The position numbers were made by a program, and so were the translations under genes. The notes beneath the pieces were generated by a model, which was not told the DNA's origin, searched no databases, and was given only the letters and a program-made list of their open reading frames with translations. This document shows positions 52,641-61,201 of a stretch of 64,000 nucleotides of DNA, in pieces. The first letter of the stretch is position 1, and the number at the start of each line of letters is the position of its first letter. The stretch covers positions 62,001 through 126,000 of the forward strand of contig CAVONV010000012.1 of NCBI GenBank assembly GCA_963697355.1, given 5' to 3'. This stretch comes from CAVONV01 sp963697355 (GTDB lineage Bacteria; Acidobacteriota; Vicinamibacteria; Marinacidobacterales; DATDRI01).

Positions 52641-55613
52641 ATGACTGGCCAGTCATTTTCACACTACCGGATTCTCGAAAAACTTGGCGAAGGCGGCATG
52701 GGGGTGGTCTACCGGGCCGTCGACACCCGATTGGACCGATCCGTCGCCATCAAAGTCCTTCGCCCGGAGGCCGTCGGAACGACGGAGCGCCGCCAGCGCT
52801 TCATCCGGGAGGCGAAGGCGGCTTCGGCTCTCAACCACCACCACATCATCACGATCTACGACATAGGGCACCATACCCACGAGGGTTCCGAGCACGACTT
52901 CATCGTCATGGAGCACGTAGAAGGAAAACCCCTTCACGAGCTCATCGTTGGGAAGCCGCTCGGGGCGGACGATGCGCTCCGGTATGCCATCCAAATCGCA
53001 GATGCCCTGTCGTCGGCGCACCAAGCCGGAATCGTCCATCGCGACATCAAGCCCGCGAACATCATGATCACCGACAAGGACCGATCCAAAATCTTGGACT
53101 TCGGGCTGGCGAAGCTGACGGAGCGAGAGGATGTAGACGATTCCGGGACCACGTTCACAGCCGAGCTAAAGACGGAGGAGGGAGCGGTTCTGGGGACGGC
53201 AGCCTATATGTCCCCGGAGCAGGCGGAGGGCAAGCCAGCGGATGTACGCTCGGATGTTTTCTCCTTCGGCGTGATGCTTTACGAGATGCTCACCGGCGAG
53301 CGACCCTTCAAAGGGGATTCGTTCATCACGACGCGGATGGCGATCCTTCGAGATGAGCCACCGCCGATGAAGAGTTTGGTTGGTGCCGTGCCTCCAGGGC
53401 TCGAGCGGATCGTGCTCCGTTGTCTGGAGAAGAAGAAAGAAGCCCGATACCTCTCGGCAACGGAGCTACACGAAGAGCTCGAAAAATATCGGCTCAATCG
53501 GGCCACTGCGGGGGGGAAATGGAGAACGCTTCTAAAGCGGCCGGTTGTGGCAGTTCCTCTCGCCCTTGGTCTTCTCGGCGCCATTGCGGCAACCAATTGG
53601 TTCTTCGAGCGCCGGGCAAAAATCCGGTGGGCGACCGAAGACGCCCTTCCAGAGATCGCGCGGCTCATTGAAACGAATTGGCGGGATACTGGCGAGCCGT
53701 ACAAACTTGCGGAAGAGGTGGAGAAGATCCTTCCCGACAACCCTAAGCTTTCCGAGCTTTTTTCCAAGTGCGCTCTGGAAATATCCATCAGAACCGATCC
53801 ACCAGGCGCGAAGATTTTTGCGAAGGAGTATAAGGCTCCGGGTGATGAATGGGCATACCTCGGCGTATCGCCCATCGAGAACCTCCGACTGCCCATAGGT
53901 GTCTTCCGATGGAAAATCGAAAAAGAAGGCTATGAAATGGTATTGGCCGCCTCTTCTACCTGGGACATTGGTCTCGGAGGCCCCCTTTTACATCCCTACG
54001 AGCTCGTGAGAGATCTCGATGAGAAGGGGACCGTTCCGCCGGGGATGGTGCGGGTCCGCGGCGCGGCAACTCCGCTGGGGGAGATAGGTGATTTTTTCAT
54101 CGATACCTATGAGGTCACGAATCGACAGTACAAGGAATTCATCGCGAACGGCGGATACCAGAACAGGGAATACTGGAAGCATGAGCTGATCAAAGACGGT
54201 AAAGTCCTGTCATTCGAAGACGCGATTGCGGAGTTTAGGGACCAAACAGGTAGACCCGGTCCCGTTTCCTGGCAGGCTGGAGACTATGGCGAGGGACAAG
54301 GTGACTATCCGGTCTCAGGCATCAGCTGGTACGAGGCGGCGGCCTATGCAGAGTTTGTGGGGAAGAGTCTCCCCACCGGACACCATTGGGGCATTGCGAG
54401 AGGTGAATTTACTCCATTGATTATGTGGCCTCAACTGGGGGGCTACGCCATTTTTGCCCCTTTCAGCAATTTTGAAGGGAAAGGCCCGGCTCCGGTAGGA
54501 AGCCACCAAGGGATGACGTCCTATGGCGCGTACGACATGGCAGGCAACGTGAGAGAGTGGTGCTCGAACGAAACTCCAAAAGGACGGTTAATCAGGGGCG
54601 GCGCCTGGAACGATAATCACTATATGTTCAAAGACTGGAGTCAAGCGGATCCATGGGATCGATCGACTAAGAATGGTCTTCGATGTGCCATCTATCCTGA
54701 CCCGGAGAAGATCCCGGTGTCAACGTTCGGGATGGTGGATTATGGTCCTACGAGGGATTTCTACGAAGCAAGGCCGGTCGAAGATTCCGTTTTCCTGGTC
54801 TACAAGGAGCAATTCTCCTACGACAGGACCGATTTGAATGCGCGCGTGGAATCGAGAGATGAAAGCTCGGGAGACTGGATTCGAGAAGAGATAGCCTTCG
54901 ACGCGGCCTATGGCGGTGAGAGGGTGAGTGCCCACCTCTTTCTTCCCAAGAATGCTGCTCCTCCTTACCAGACCGTTGTCTATTTCCCTGGAAGCGGCTC
55001 CGTGTTTCAGGAATCGAGCAAAGACATCGAAGTTTATTTCGAATTTCAGGTTTTTCTTTCTTATCTCATTAAGAACGGCCGGGCCGTTCTTTACCCCGTC
55101 TACAAGGGGACGTTCGAGCGGGCCGATGCCGCTTTGGGGCCGATCCATTTAGGAGATGATTCACACCTGTATGCTGAATGGATGATTCAATTGGTCAAAG
55201 ATCTCAAAAGAAGCATCGATTACTTGGAGACCCGCCAGGACATTGACGCGGACAAAATAGCCTATTACGGAATGAGCTGGGGCGCGAAGTATGGGGCGAT
55301 CATCCCGGCTGTGGAGGAGCGTCTCGGGGCAAGCGTTTTGGTGGCAGGAGGTCTCACAGGACTCGGACGTCCTGAAGTCAATCAACTGAACTATATTACA
55401 CGTGTGAAGACTCCAACGTTGATGTTGAACGGTCGATACGACACGATTTTTCCCTATGAGACCTCCATAAAGCCGATGTTCGACCTTCTAGGAACTCCGG
55501 TTGAGCACAAGGAACTGAAGGTTTTCGAATCGGACCACATCGTCCCCATGAATGATTTCATCCGGGAGACGCTGGCTTGGCTCGACCGCTATCTTGGCCC
55601 GGTTGAACAATAG
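52641..55613 (+). CDS. Ser/Thr protein kinase fused to SUMF-like and alpha/beta-hydrolase domains
   Basis: 990 residues in one intact frame. Residues 1-280 are a Hanks-type kinase: GEGGMGVVYRA, VAIKVL with the ATP-anchoring Lys, HRDIKPANIMI, DFGLAKL, and AAYMSPEQAEG. A helix near 305 (VVAVPLALGLLGAIAATNWF) puts the rest outside the cytoplasm. A PEGA-like stretch follows (ISIRTDPPGAKIFAKEY). Residues about 470-690 are SUMF/formylglycine-generating-like (GAYDMAGNVREWCSNE, LIRGGAWNDN) but lack the two catalytic Cys. The C-terminus is a hydrolase with Ser in YYGMSWGAKYG, Asp in LNGRYDTIFPY and His in FESDHIVPM. Plausibly a sensor kinase reporting on the hydrolase/lectin-like ectodomain. Confidence 0.92.
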   Translation: MTGQSFSHYRILEKLGEGGMGVVYRAVDTRLDRSVAIKVLRPEAVGTTERRQRFIREAKAASALNHHHIITIYDIGHHTHEGSEHDFIVMEHVEGKPLHELIVGKPLGADDALRYAIQIADALSSAHQAGIVHRDIKPANIMITDKDRSKILDFGLAKLTEREDVDDSGTTFTAELKTEEGAVLGTAAYMSPEQAEGKPADVRSDVFSFGVMLYEMLTGERPFKGDSFITTRMAILRDEPPPMKSLVGAVPPGLERIVLRCLEKKKEARYLSATELHEELEKYRLNRATAGGKWRTLLKRPVVAVPLALGLLGAIAATNWFFERRAKIRWATEDALPEIARLIETNWRDTGEPYKLAEEVEKILPDNPKLSELFSKCALEISIRTDPPGAKIFAKEYKAPGDEWAYLGVSPIENLRLPIGVFRWKIEKEGYEMVLAASSTWDIGLGGPLLHPYELVRDLDEKGTVPPGMVRVRGAATPLGEIGDFFIDTYEVTNRQYKEFIANGGYQNREYWKHELIKDGKVLSFEDAIAEFRDQTGRPGPVSWQAGDYGEGQGDYPVSGISWYEAAAYAEFVGKSLPTGHHWGIARGEFTPLIMWPQLGGYAIFAPFSNFEGKGPAPVGSHQGMTSYGAYDMAGNVREWCSNETPKGRLIRGGAWNDNHYMFKDWSQADPWDRSTKNGLRCAIYPDPEKIPVSTFGMVDYGPTRDFYEARPVEDSVFLVYKEQFSYDRTDLNARVESRDESSGDWIREEIAFDAAYGGERVSAHLFLPKNAAPPYQTVVYFPGSGSVFQESSKDIEVYFEFQVFLSYLIKNGRAVLYPVYKGTFERADAALGPIHLGDDSHLYAEWMIQLVKDLKRSIDYLETRQDIDADKIAYYGMSWGAKYGAIIPAVEERLGASVLVAGGLTGLGRPEVNQLNYITRVKTPTLMLNGRYDTIFPYETSIKPMFDLLGTPVEHKELKVFESDHIVPMNDFIRETLAWLDRYLGPVEQ

Positions 55614-55626
55614 ATAGACGAACATC

Positions 55627-55812
55627 TCATTTGATGGCTTCGAGCACTCGCCCCACGACCTCGTTCAGGTAGGCGTTGTAGTCTCTGGGGCTCGGACCCA
55701 GACGTACGACGACCATATCGCGCGAAGGAATGATCATCGTCGTTTGGCCCATGAATCCGGCTGCCCAGAAGGCATCTGCCGGTACCCGATCCAGTGAACC
55801 GCCCCGGTTGAG
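55627..55812 (-). pseudogene. C-terminal remnant of a serine hydrolase (beta-lactamase/AmpC family)
   Basis: The minus strand reads DRVPADAFWAAGFMGQTTMI, IPSRDMVVVRLG and then a helical tail NAYLNEVVGRVLEAIK before a stop at 55627. This is the end of class C beta-lactamase-like hydrolases. No nucleophile-bearing N-terminal part exists; the sequence stops being homologous at about 55812, close to the MazEF-like pair. Nothing else of note lies in the gap from 55614 to 55885. Confidence 0.65.
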
Positions 55813-55885
55813 GAAAAGTCAACTTGTGTTGAAAAGGGTAAATTAGCCCTCATGATGGAATGGACTATGGAGTGTACTGTGTAGT

Positions 55886-56128
55886 ATGATCAACACCATG
55901 GAGACCATTCAAGTCGTTATCGATGAGGAGTTGTTGCGGGCAGCCGATCGGGCGGCCAGAAAGGTCAGCGTGAATCGGTCCGCGCTTTTTCGGGAAGCTC
56001 TCAGGGACTATCTTAAGAAACTTCACTACCTAGAACTGGAGCGTCTAGACAGTGAGGGCTACGAGAGCCATCCGGATACGGGCGAGATGGCCGTTTGGGA
56101 GGGCGTCGCCGCGTGGCCGGACCTGTAG
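55886..56128 (+). CDS. Ribbon-helix-helix antitoxin, MazE-like
   Basis: 80 residues. METIQVVIDEELLRAADRAA is a ribbon-helix-helix DNA-binding unit, followed by SVNRSALFREALRDYLKKLH and an acidic C-terminus (SHPDTGEMAVWEG) that would occupy the toxin. Translation could start at ATG 55886 or the fifth codon (55898). It overlaps the MazF-like toxin by 16 bases. The upstream sequence, TGTGTAGTATGATC, may hold the promoter/operator. Confidence 0.78.
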   Translation: MINTMETIQVVIDEELLRAADRAARKVSVNRSALFREALRDYLKKLHYLELERLDSEGYESHPDTGEMAVWEGVAAWPDL

Positions 56129-56442
56129 AACGCGGTGAGATTCGTCTGTACCGATTTCGACCTCCTGATAAATCGAGGCCGGTGTTGATCCTCACGAGGC
56201 GCTCGGCCATCCGGTACTTGACGAACGTTACCGTTGCTCCCATCACGTCTTCGATTCGCGGAGTGCCCTCCGAGCTCATTCTAGATGCAAGCGATGGAAT
56301 GAAGAAACCGTGCGCCGTGAACCTCCATAACCTGGTGACCGTTGCGAAGAGTGGTCTTGGGCGGCACGTCGCAACTCTCGGTGGAGAACGCATGCGAGAG
56401 ATTTGCGCCTCGATTGCCTTCGCACTCGGTTGTGAGGGTTAG
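56113..56442 (+). CDS. mazF: MazF/PemK-family mRNA interferase
   Basis: 109 residues from GTG 56113; an in-frame TTG lies 18 bases further up. The motifs of MazF are clear: VERGEIRLYRFRPPDKSRPV then LILTRRSA, NVTVAPITSSIRGVPSELIL, and AVNLHNLVTVAKSGLG. The basic RP loop and the Thr/Ser of APITSS are the residues that handle RNA. The pair is complete, unlike the truncated TA loci elsewhere in the window, and is likely functional. Confidence 0.85.
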   Translation: MAGPVERGEIRLYRFRPPDKSRPVLILTRRSAIRYLTNVTVAPITSSIRGVPSELILDASDGMKKPCAVNLHNLVTVAKSGLGRHVATLGGERMREICASIAFALGCEG

Positions 56443-56578
56443 CGTCTCTATCGACTCCTGCGGATGCCATGACCGTCCCCGGTCTCTTGTTCTCTTTGAT
56501 CTTGTCCCCCTCGGAAAACGTCACATTTTTCCTAGTATGATAGTGGTCGATGGATGTGGGCTGCCGCCCAATTGAAAG

Positions 56579-58212
56579 GTGATTGGAGTTTGTGCATTGA
56601 GACTTAGACGAGTTGTCCTAAGCTTTCTAGGGATGATGGCCGCCTCGAACCTGGTCGCGAACGAAACAAGATCATTCGACTACATCGTCGTCGGTGCCGG
56701 TGCGGCGGGAAGCGTGCTGGCGAATCGCCTGAGCGGAGAATCCCAGATTTCACCGTTCTCGTTCTCGAAGCGGGCGGGCCGGATGATGACGAGCGAATCT
56801 ACCAACCTACGGCCTTCGGCAACTCATCAAATCCTCTTTCGACTGGGACTACACGACGGAGAAGGAACCGTATCTTGGCGATCGCGAGGTCAGCTGGCCG
56901 CGCGGCAAAGTCTGGGGTGGCAGCGGGTCCATCACCGCCATGGTGTACGTTCGGGGCCACCGTGCGTGATTTCGACGCATGGGAGGAGCTCGGCAACGAG
57001 GGATGGGGATTCGATGACGTTCTGCCGTATTTCAAGAAGGCCGAGAACCAGGAACGTGGACCGTCGAAATTTCACGGCGTAGGCGGGCCACAGAACGTGG
57101 CCGACCCACGATGGGTGCCTCCCATTTCTCTGGCTTTTCGTCGAAGCCGCGGTCGAAGCCGGACTGCCGCGAAACGAGGATTTCAACGGCGAAAAGCAGG
57201 AAGGTGCCGGCTTCTACCAGCTCAACCAGAAAAATGGCGAACGGCACAGCGCGGCGGCAGCTTATCTAGGCCGGCGCTGCGGCGAGCGAATCTGACGTCG
57301 GGAGTCACGCCCTCGTCGACTCGAAATCGTTTTCGACCATCGCGTGCGGTGGGAGTAAGTACCGAGCGATCAAGAAGGGCGAGCACGAAGTGCGAGCGAC
57401 ACGCGAGGTCATTCTTTGTGCCGGGCGCATTGGCTCACCTCAGACTCCTCATGCTTTCAGGAGTGGGACCGGCCGAGCATTTGACGACATTCGATATCGC
57501 AGTGGTCCGACGATCTTCCGGGTGTCGGCAATGAATCTTCAGGATCATCCTCGGGTCGCTCTCACGTACGAGTCGAAACAGGCCCTTGGTTTCGATCGAT
57601 GAGAGTGCGTTCGCGAGTACAACGCCGACAGGAAAGGACCCTTGTCGGGTAATGGCGTTGGAGTCGGCGCCTTCGTCAAGGCATCGGAGGATAGTACCGT
57701 TCCCGACATCCAGATTTTCCTGACCGCCAGTCCCGGACAAGACACCTTCAGCTTCACGCTGCTCTGATGCACCCGGAGAGCCGCGGGCGGATCCGATTAC
57801 GGTCAAAGGCATCCCGAGGATTCCCCCCTGATTCACGCCAACTACCTTGCCGAGAGGAAGATCTCGACGGGCTCGTTCGCGGACTCGCGATTGCCCGACG
57901 GATCGCGGAGGCACACGCACTCGACGAGTATCGCGGCGAGGAATTGGGGCCGGGTCGAGAGTGAGTGAGGGTGAAGAGCTCGCGCGACTACATTCGGGAG
58001 AACGTGATGACGTTTTTTCACGCCGTCGGGACGTGCAAGATGGGATCGGATCCGATTTGCCGTCGTCGACGATGCAGTTGCGCGTCCATGGGGTGGAGGG
58101 CCTACGGGTCATCGATGCTTCTATCATGCCGACACTCATCAGCGGCGCGACTCACGCGGCCACGGTAATGATTGCCGAGAAGGGAACGGATCTTATTAAA
58201 ACGGAGTGGTGA
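56579..58212 (+). pseudogene. GMC-family FAD oxidoreductase (choline/alcohol dehydrogenase type), multiply frameshifted
   Basis: Fragments in all three frames align as one GMC enzyme: a signal-like start, FDYIVVGAGAAGSVLANRLS (FAD-binding GxGxxG), VSWPRGKVWGGSGSITAMVY, RDFDAWEELGNEGWGFDDVL, REVILCAGRIGSPQT with LMLSGVGPAEHL, and the C-terminal RVIDASIMPTLISGATHAAT. There are ten or more frame changes. Of three that I resolved near the 5' end, two are single-base insertions and one is a deletion. Motifs are well preserved between shifts, with no extra in-frame stops in the true frames I followed, so the damage may be in the sequence, not the genome. As given, the gene cannot make a full protein. 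Confidence 0.75.
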
Positions 58213-58222
58213 GGTAACAAAA

Positions 58223-58858
58223 ATGCTCTCAATAAGTCGTAAAAGCCTATTCTTGATAGCCGTTCTGGCAGGTATGATTCTCGCTTGTGGAGGGAGCTCG
58301 GACGAGCAAGCTGAAACCAAAGCTCCGGTCGAGCAGGGAAGTGAGCTTCCACCAGGCCATCCTTCGACCACTCCGCAAGTGCCGGCCAGTGCGAGCAAGG
58401 GCGGACTCACTTGGGATAGGCCTGAAGGCTGGGTCGAGGAGACGCCGTCGTCGAGCATGCGCCGAGCCCAATACCGCGTACCCCACGAGTCTGGGGATGG
58501 CGAGTGTGTCGTGTTCTATTTCGGTCCCGGGCAAGGCGGCGATGCGCAGGCGAACGCCGATCGCTGGGCGGGGCAGTTCGAGCAACCCGATGGGCGGCCA
58601 TCGAGCGATGTCATGGAGAGCCGGACGATCGATGTTAACGGCATTTCGATCATGATCATCGAGGTCACCGGCACCTACCATTCAGGATCCATGATGGGAG
58701 GCCCGACAACTTCAAATCCCGACTACATGCTTCTTGGAGCCATTGCTGAGGGACGGGACGCCAACTGGTTTTTCAAGTTCACCGGCCCCGAGGCGACGGT
58801 AAGAGCGCATCGAGAACCCTTCGAGTCCATACTCCAAACACTACGTTCCGGCCAGTAA
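58223..58858 (+). CDS. Lipoprotein of unknown function
   Basis: 211 residues from ATG 58223; GAGGT lies 8 bases upstream. Signal peptide with lipobox ILACGGSS. A low-complexity linker (PPGHPSTTPQVPAS) precedes a compact domain: GLTWDRPEGWVEETPSSSMR, VVFYFGPGQGGDAQANADRW, NWFFKFTGPEATVRAHREPF. The pattern, a strand-rich fold ending in an amphipathic helix, resembles secreted proteins often annotated only as hypothetical. It starts 10 bases after the GMC stop. Confidence 0.72.
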   Translation: MLSISRKSLFLIAVLAGMILACGGSSDEQAETKAPVEQGSELPPGHPSTTPQVPASASKGGLTWDRPEGWVEETPSSSMRRAQYRVPHESGDGECVVFYFGPGQGGDAQANADRWAGQFEQPDGRPSSDVMESRTIDVNGISIMIIEVTGTYHSGSMMGGPTTSNPDYMLLGAIAEGRDANWFFKFTGPEATVRAHREPFESILQTLRSGQ

Positions 58859-59014
58859 GGTCGACTCCGGTTCCTCCGACTCGGTCAAGGTCGTGCCACG
58901 TCGCGTGAGTCGACCTCCGGACGCGGTGCCCATTTCCGCAATATTGGTTTACAATAAGGTATCTAGACATCTCAAGAACACTGCGGTCGTGTGGTAACCC
59001 GAGGAGGATCCACG

Positions 59015-59509
59015 ATGAAAGCATGGTGTGCTCTCGCGCTTGGTATGGTGACGCTGATTGTCGGATGTAACGGTGGATCGAGCCCCACGACGCCGGAGAC
59101 CACGACAACCACAACCACCACGACGGTTCCCCCTTCGGCCGAGCTCGTCGTTGAGAAGCGGGCTATCGATGCCTTGGAGAACACCCTCAATACGATTCTT
59201 GTGAACACCGATTTCTTCTACTACATCGAGGTGTCGAATCAAGGGACGGCCGACGCCGTTGGCGTTCAAATCATCGATGTCATACCGGAAACACTCGACA
59301 TTGGATTTGTGGAGTTCACGGAACAGTCGGGATATGACTGTGGCCGCGTCAGTCGGACTGTGGAATGTACCCTGGCCAGACTCACTCCCGGCAGTACGTT
59401 CGTGCTTATTGTGGACGTCAAATCGACGATGGCGGGGGCTAGGTTGGAGAACGTTGCCGTCGTCAATCCCGGGGGTATCAGTGCGACTTCCGTCGTGAAC
59501 GTGCAGTAG
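59015..59509 (+). CDS. Lipoprotein with a DUF11/CARDB-like domain on a Thr-rich stalk
   Basis: 164 residues from ATG 59015 with GGAGG 7 bases upstream. Lipobox LIVGCNGG. A stalk of nine consecutive Thr residues follows, then a beta-sandwich: YYIEVSNQGTADAVGVQIID, VIPETLDIGFVEFTEQS and LRL-like repeats ending ISATSVVNVQ. DUF11 domains are surface adhesin-type Ig-like folds. With the CARDB proteins downstream it forms a group of surface lipoproteins. The Thr run is encoded by mixed codons, so it is not a simple tandem-repeat slippage tract. Confidence 0.7.
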   Translation: MKAWCALALGMVTLIVGCNGGSSPTTPETTTTTTTTTVPPSAELVVEKRAIDALENTLNTILVNTDFFYYIEVSNQGTADAVGVQIIDVIPETLDIGFVEFTEQSGYDCGRVSRTVECTLARLTPGSTFVLIVDVKSTMAGARLENVAVVNPGGISATSVVNVQ

Positions 59510-59577
59510 TCTCTTTTGCCCAATTTGCCCGCTAGTCTTGATCTCTACGAGCTTCATCGGAAATCCGCTTCCTACGT

Positions 59578-59669
59578 TGCCAACAAGTGTTAACTTAGTT
59601 GGCACAACTTAAATTGTTCTCAAAAATACTCTTATCTCTACACCTCCCAAGTTCGTTAACCTAGTTGGC
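59578..59669. promoter_or_regulatory. GCCAAC/GTTGGC operator-like repeats upstream of the CARDB gene
   Basis: TGCCAAC at 59578-59584 and GTTGGCA at 59598-59604 are a perfect inverted repeat with a 13-base spacer, and TTAACCTAGTTGGC at 59656 repeats the right half. The downstream paralogue has GCCAACTTGGTTGGC at 63228-63242. The gap 59510-59879 contains these sites, the -24/-12-like element and nothing else I can name. Confidence 0.55.
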
Positions 59670-59788
59670 GATTTGTCTCGGAGCGAAACGCCTCACTTCG
59701 GGTGAACCCCCCGACCACAACATGAAAAAGTCCAGCTATTTCAGTTGGTTTCCAGAATCCTGCTGGTTGAGTGGCGCCGCATTCGACA

Positions 59789-59803
59789 TGGCACATCGAT
59801 TGT
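59789..59803 (+). promoter_or_regulatory. Sigma-54-like -24/-12 element
   Basis: TGGCACATCGATTGT has the -24 TGGCAC and a -12 TTG at proper spacing (GG plus 10 bases, then GT instead of GC). It lies 91 bases before the ATG at 59880. The same element occurs 93 bases before the downstream paralogue, and the gene in between encodes a sigma-54 activator. A plausible but non-consensus promoter. Confidence 0.45.
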
Positions 59804-59879
59804 AATGAAAGAGGTCAAGAGGATGAAGGAAATGACACAGCGAACTCTAGATGGTCCGAGCCAAAACGGGAGGCCCAAA

Positions 59880-61094
59880 ATGACGCTACAAAAGCAACTG
59901 TCCCAGTCGAGTCGCGATAACCTCAATCTTGTGAAAAATGAATCTCTGAAAAATACCGACCCCCGCCGTACTTCCGTCGCGGCGGTCTTTCTGCTGGCCG
60001 TCTTGGCGGTAGCGGGTTGCTCGATGGACAACGTGACGGGTCCAGACCCCGTGCCCCCGTCGCCTGCTCCGCAGCCATCGGCCGGACAGCCCGACTTGAT
60101 GATCTCGAGCACCAACCTGTTGCCCAGCAGTCCGAGACCGGGAGATGAAATCACGTTCCAAGTGCGGGTCAGAAATGCGGGCGCCGCTCATGCCGGTGCT
60201 TCTGCCATGCGCTTTGGTATCGAGGGACTACCGAACCTCTCGGAGGCGTCTGTTCCTGCGCTCGGTCCCGGCGAGGAGTATCTTTACGAGAGGAAGATCA
60301 CGCTTCAGGTCGCTCAGAGCTACACGGCAAGAGCTGAAGCCGATGTCCTTGCTCAGATAGCCGAATCGGACGAGGGCAACAACATGCTCACCCGGAGCTT
60401 CAGCGTGACCGAGGCACCGGGGCAGCCGGACCTCTTGATCGAGGACGTCAGTCACCTGCCCTTCTATCCGTCAGCGTTCGAGACAACCACCTTCCAGGTG
60501 ATCGTGAAAAACGCCGGTAATGCCCAGGCTGGTGCGTCAACGCTTCGCATTGACGTCGGCATCGGATGCGGGCCCGTAGATGCACCAGTTCCAGGCCTTG
60601 GTCCCGGCGAAGAGTACCATCACGAGCTCGTGGCCACCGCTGGATCCGCGCAGGGCTACACCATGAAAGCTGAAGTCGATGCACTCGGTGAGTTATCCGA
60701 ATCGGACGAGAGCAACAACTTGCACGACCACTACTACACGGTCGTCCTTCCGGTGCCGAAGGTGGATCTGGTCATATCGAAACTCAACTTCTCGCCGGCC
60801 AGTCCGCATGCCGGGGATCAGATGACCTTCTGGGTGTTCGTGAAAAATGTAGGGACGGTTGGCAACTCCGTTCCTACCGTGCTCCACTTCCAAGTTGGTG
60901 GGAGTAGTCCAACGGCGGTGCCCGTTCCGGCGCTCGCTCCCGGTCAGGAGTATCGCTACGACCACCAGGTCACCTTGTCCATGACCGCTCCACTGACCTA
61001 CATGGCGACGGCCACGGCGGACGCGGGAGGCCAACAGGACGAAACGTACGAGAACAACAACGTGCTCAAAAAGACCTTCACGGTCACACCGTAG
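59880..61094 (+). CDS. Lipoprotein with three CARDB repeats
   Basis: 404 residues. I chose ATG 59880 because GGGAGG lies 8 bases upstream and both this start and its context are conserved in the paralogue at 63451; the frame is open 45 codons further up. Lipobox LAVAGCSMD. A Pro-rich linker is followed by three Ig-like CARDB repeats (PDLMISSTNLLPSSPRPGDE, PDLLIEDVSHLPFYPSAFET, VDLVISKLNFSPASPHAGDQ), each ending with E-S/T-D-E-x-N-N. CARDB repeats are cell-surface adhesion modules. Followed by a strong terminator. Confidence 0.82.
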   Translation: MTLQKQLSQSSRDNLNLVKNESLKNTDPRRTSVAAVFLLAVLAVAGCSMDNVTGPDPVPPSPAPQPSAGQPDLMISSTNLLPSSPRPGDEITFQVRVRNAGAAHAGASAMRFGIEGLPNLSEASVPALGPGEEYLYERKITLQVAQSYTARAEADVLAQIAESDEGNNMLTRSFSVTEAPGQPDLLIEDVSHLPFYPSAFETTTFQVIVKNAGNAQAGASTLRIDVGIGCGPVDAPVPGLGPGEEYHHELVATAGSAQGYTMKAEVDALGELSESDESNNLHDHYYTVVLPVPKVDLVISKLNFSPASPHAGDQMTFWVFVKNVGTVGNSVPTVLHFQVGGSSPTAVPVPALAPGQEYRYDHQVTLSMTAPLTYMATATADAGGQQDETYENNNVLKKTFTVTP

Positions 61095-61113
61095 ACGACT
61101 TCGACTAGCCTCG

Positions 61114-61146
61114 GCGGCCCTTCTGGCAGAAAGCGGGAAGGGCCGC
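61114..61146 (+). terminator. Rho-independent terminator of the CARDB gene
   Basis: A perfect 10-base stem, GCGGCCCTTC / GAAGGGCCGC, with a 13-base loop and a TTCCTTTCC tail, 20 bases after the stop codon. Confidence 0.85.
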
Positions 61147-61201
61147 TTCCTTTCCAAAGAGCTCTCTCGAGGTATCAATCCGCTCCGTTTCTTGTCATCA
61201 T

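Noticed and set aside
53100..54720. A formylglycine-generating enzyme that would activate the neighbouring sulfatase-like proteins
   Set aside because: The SUMF-like domain lacks the two catalytic cysteines, and the sulfatase-like proteins have Thr, not Cys, at the site to be modified.
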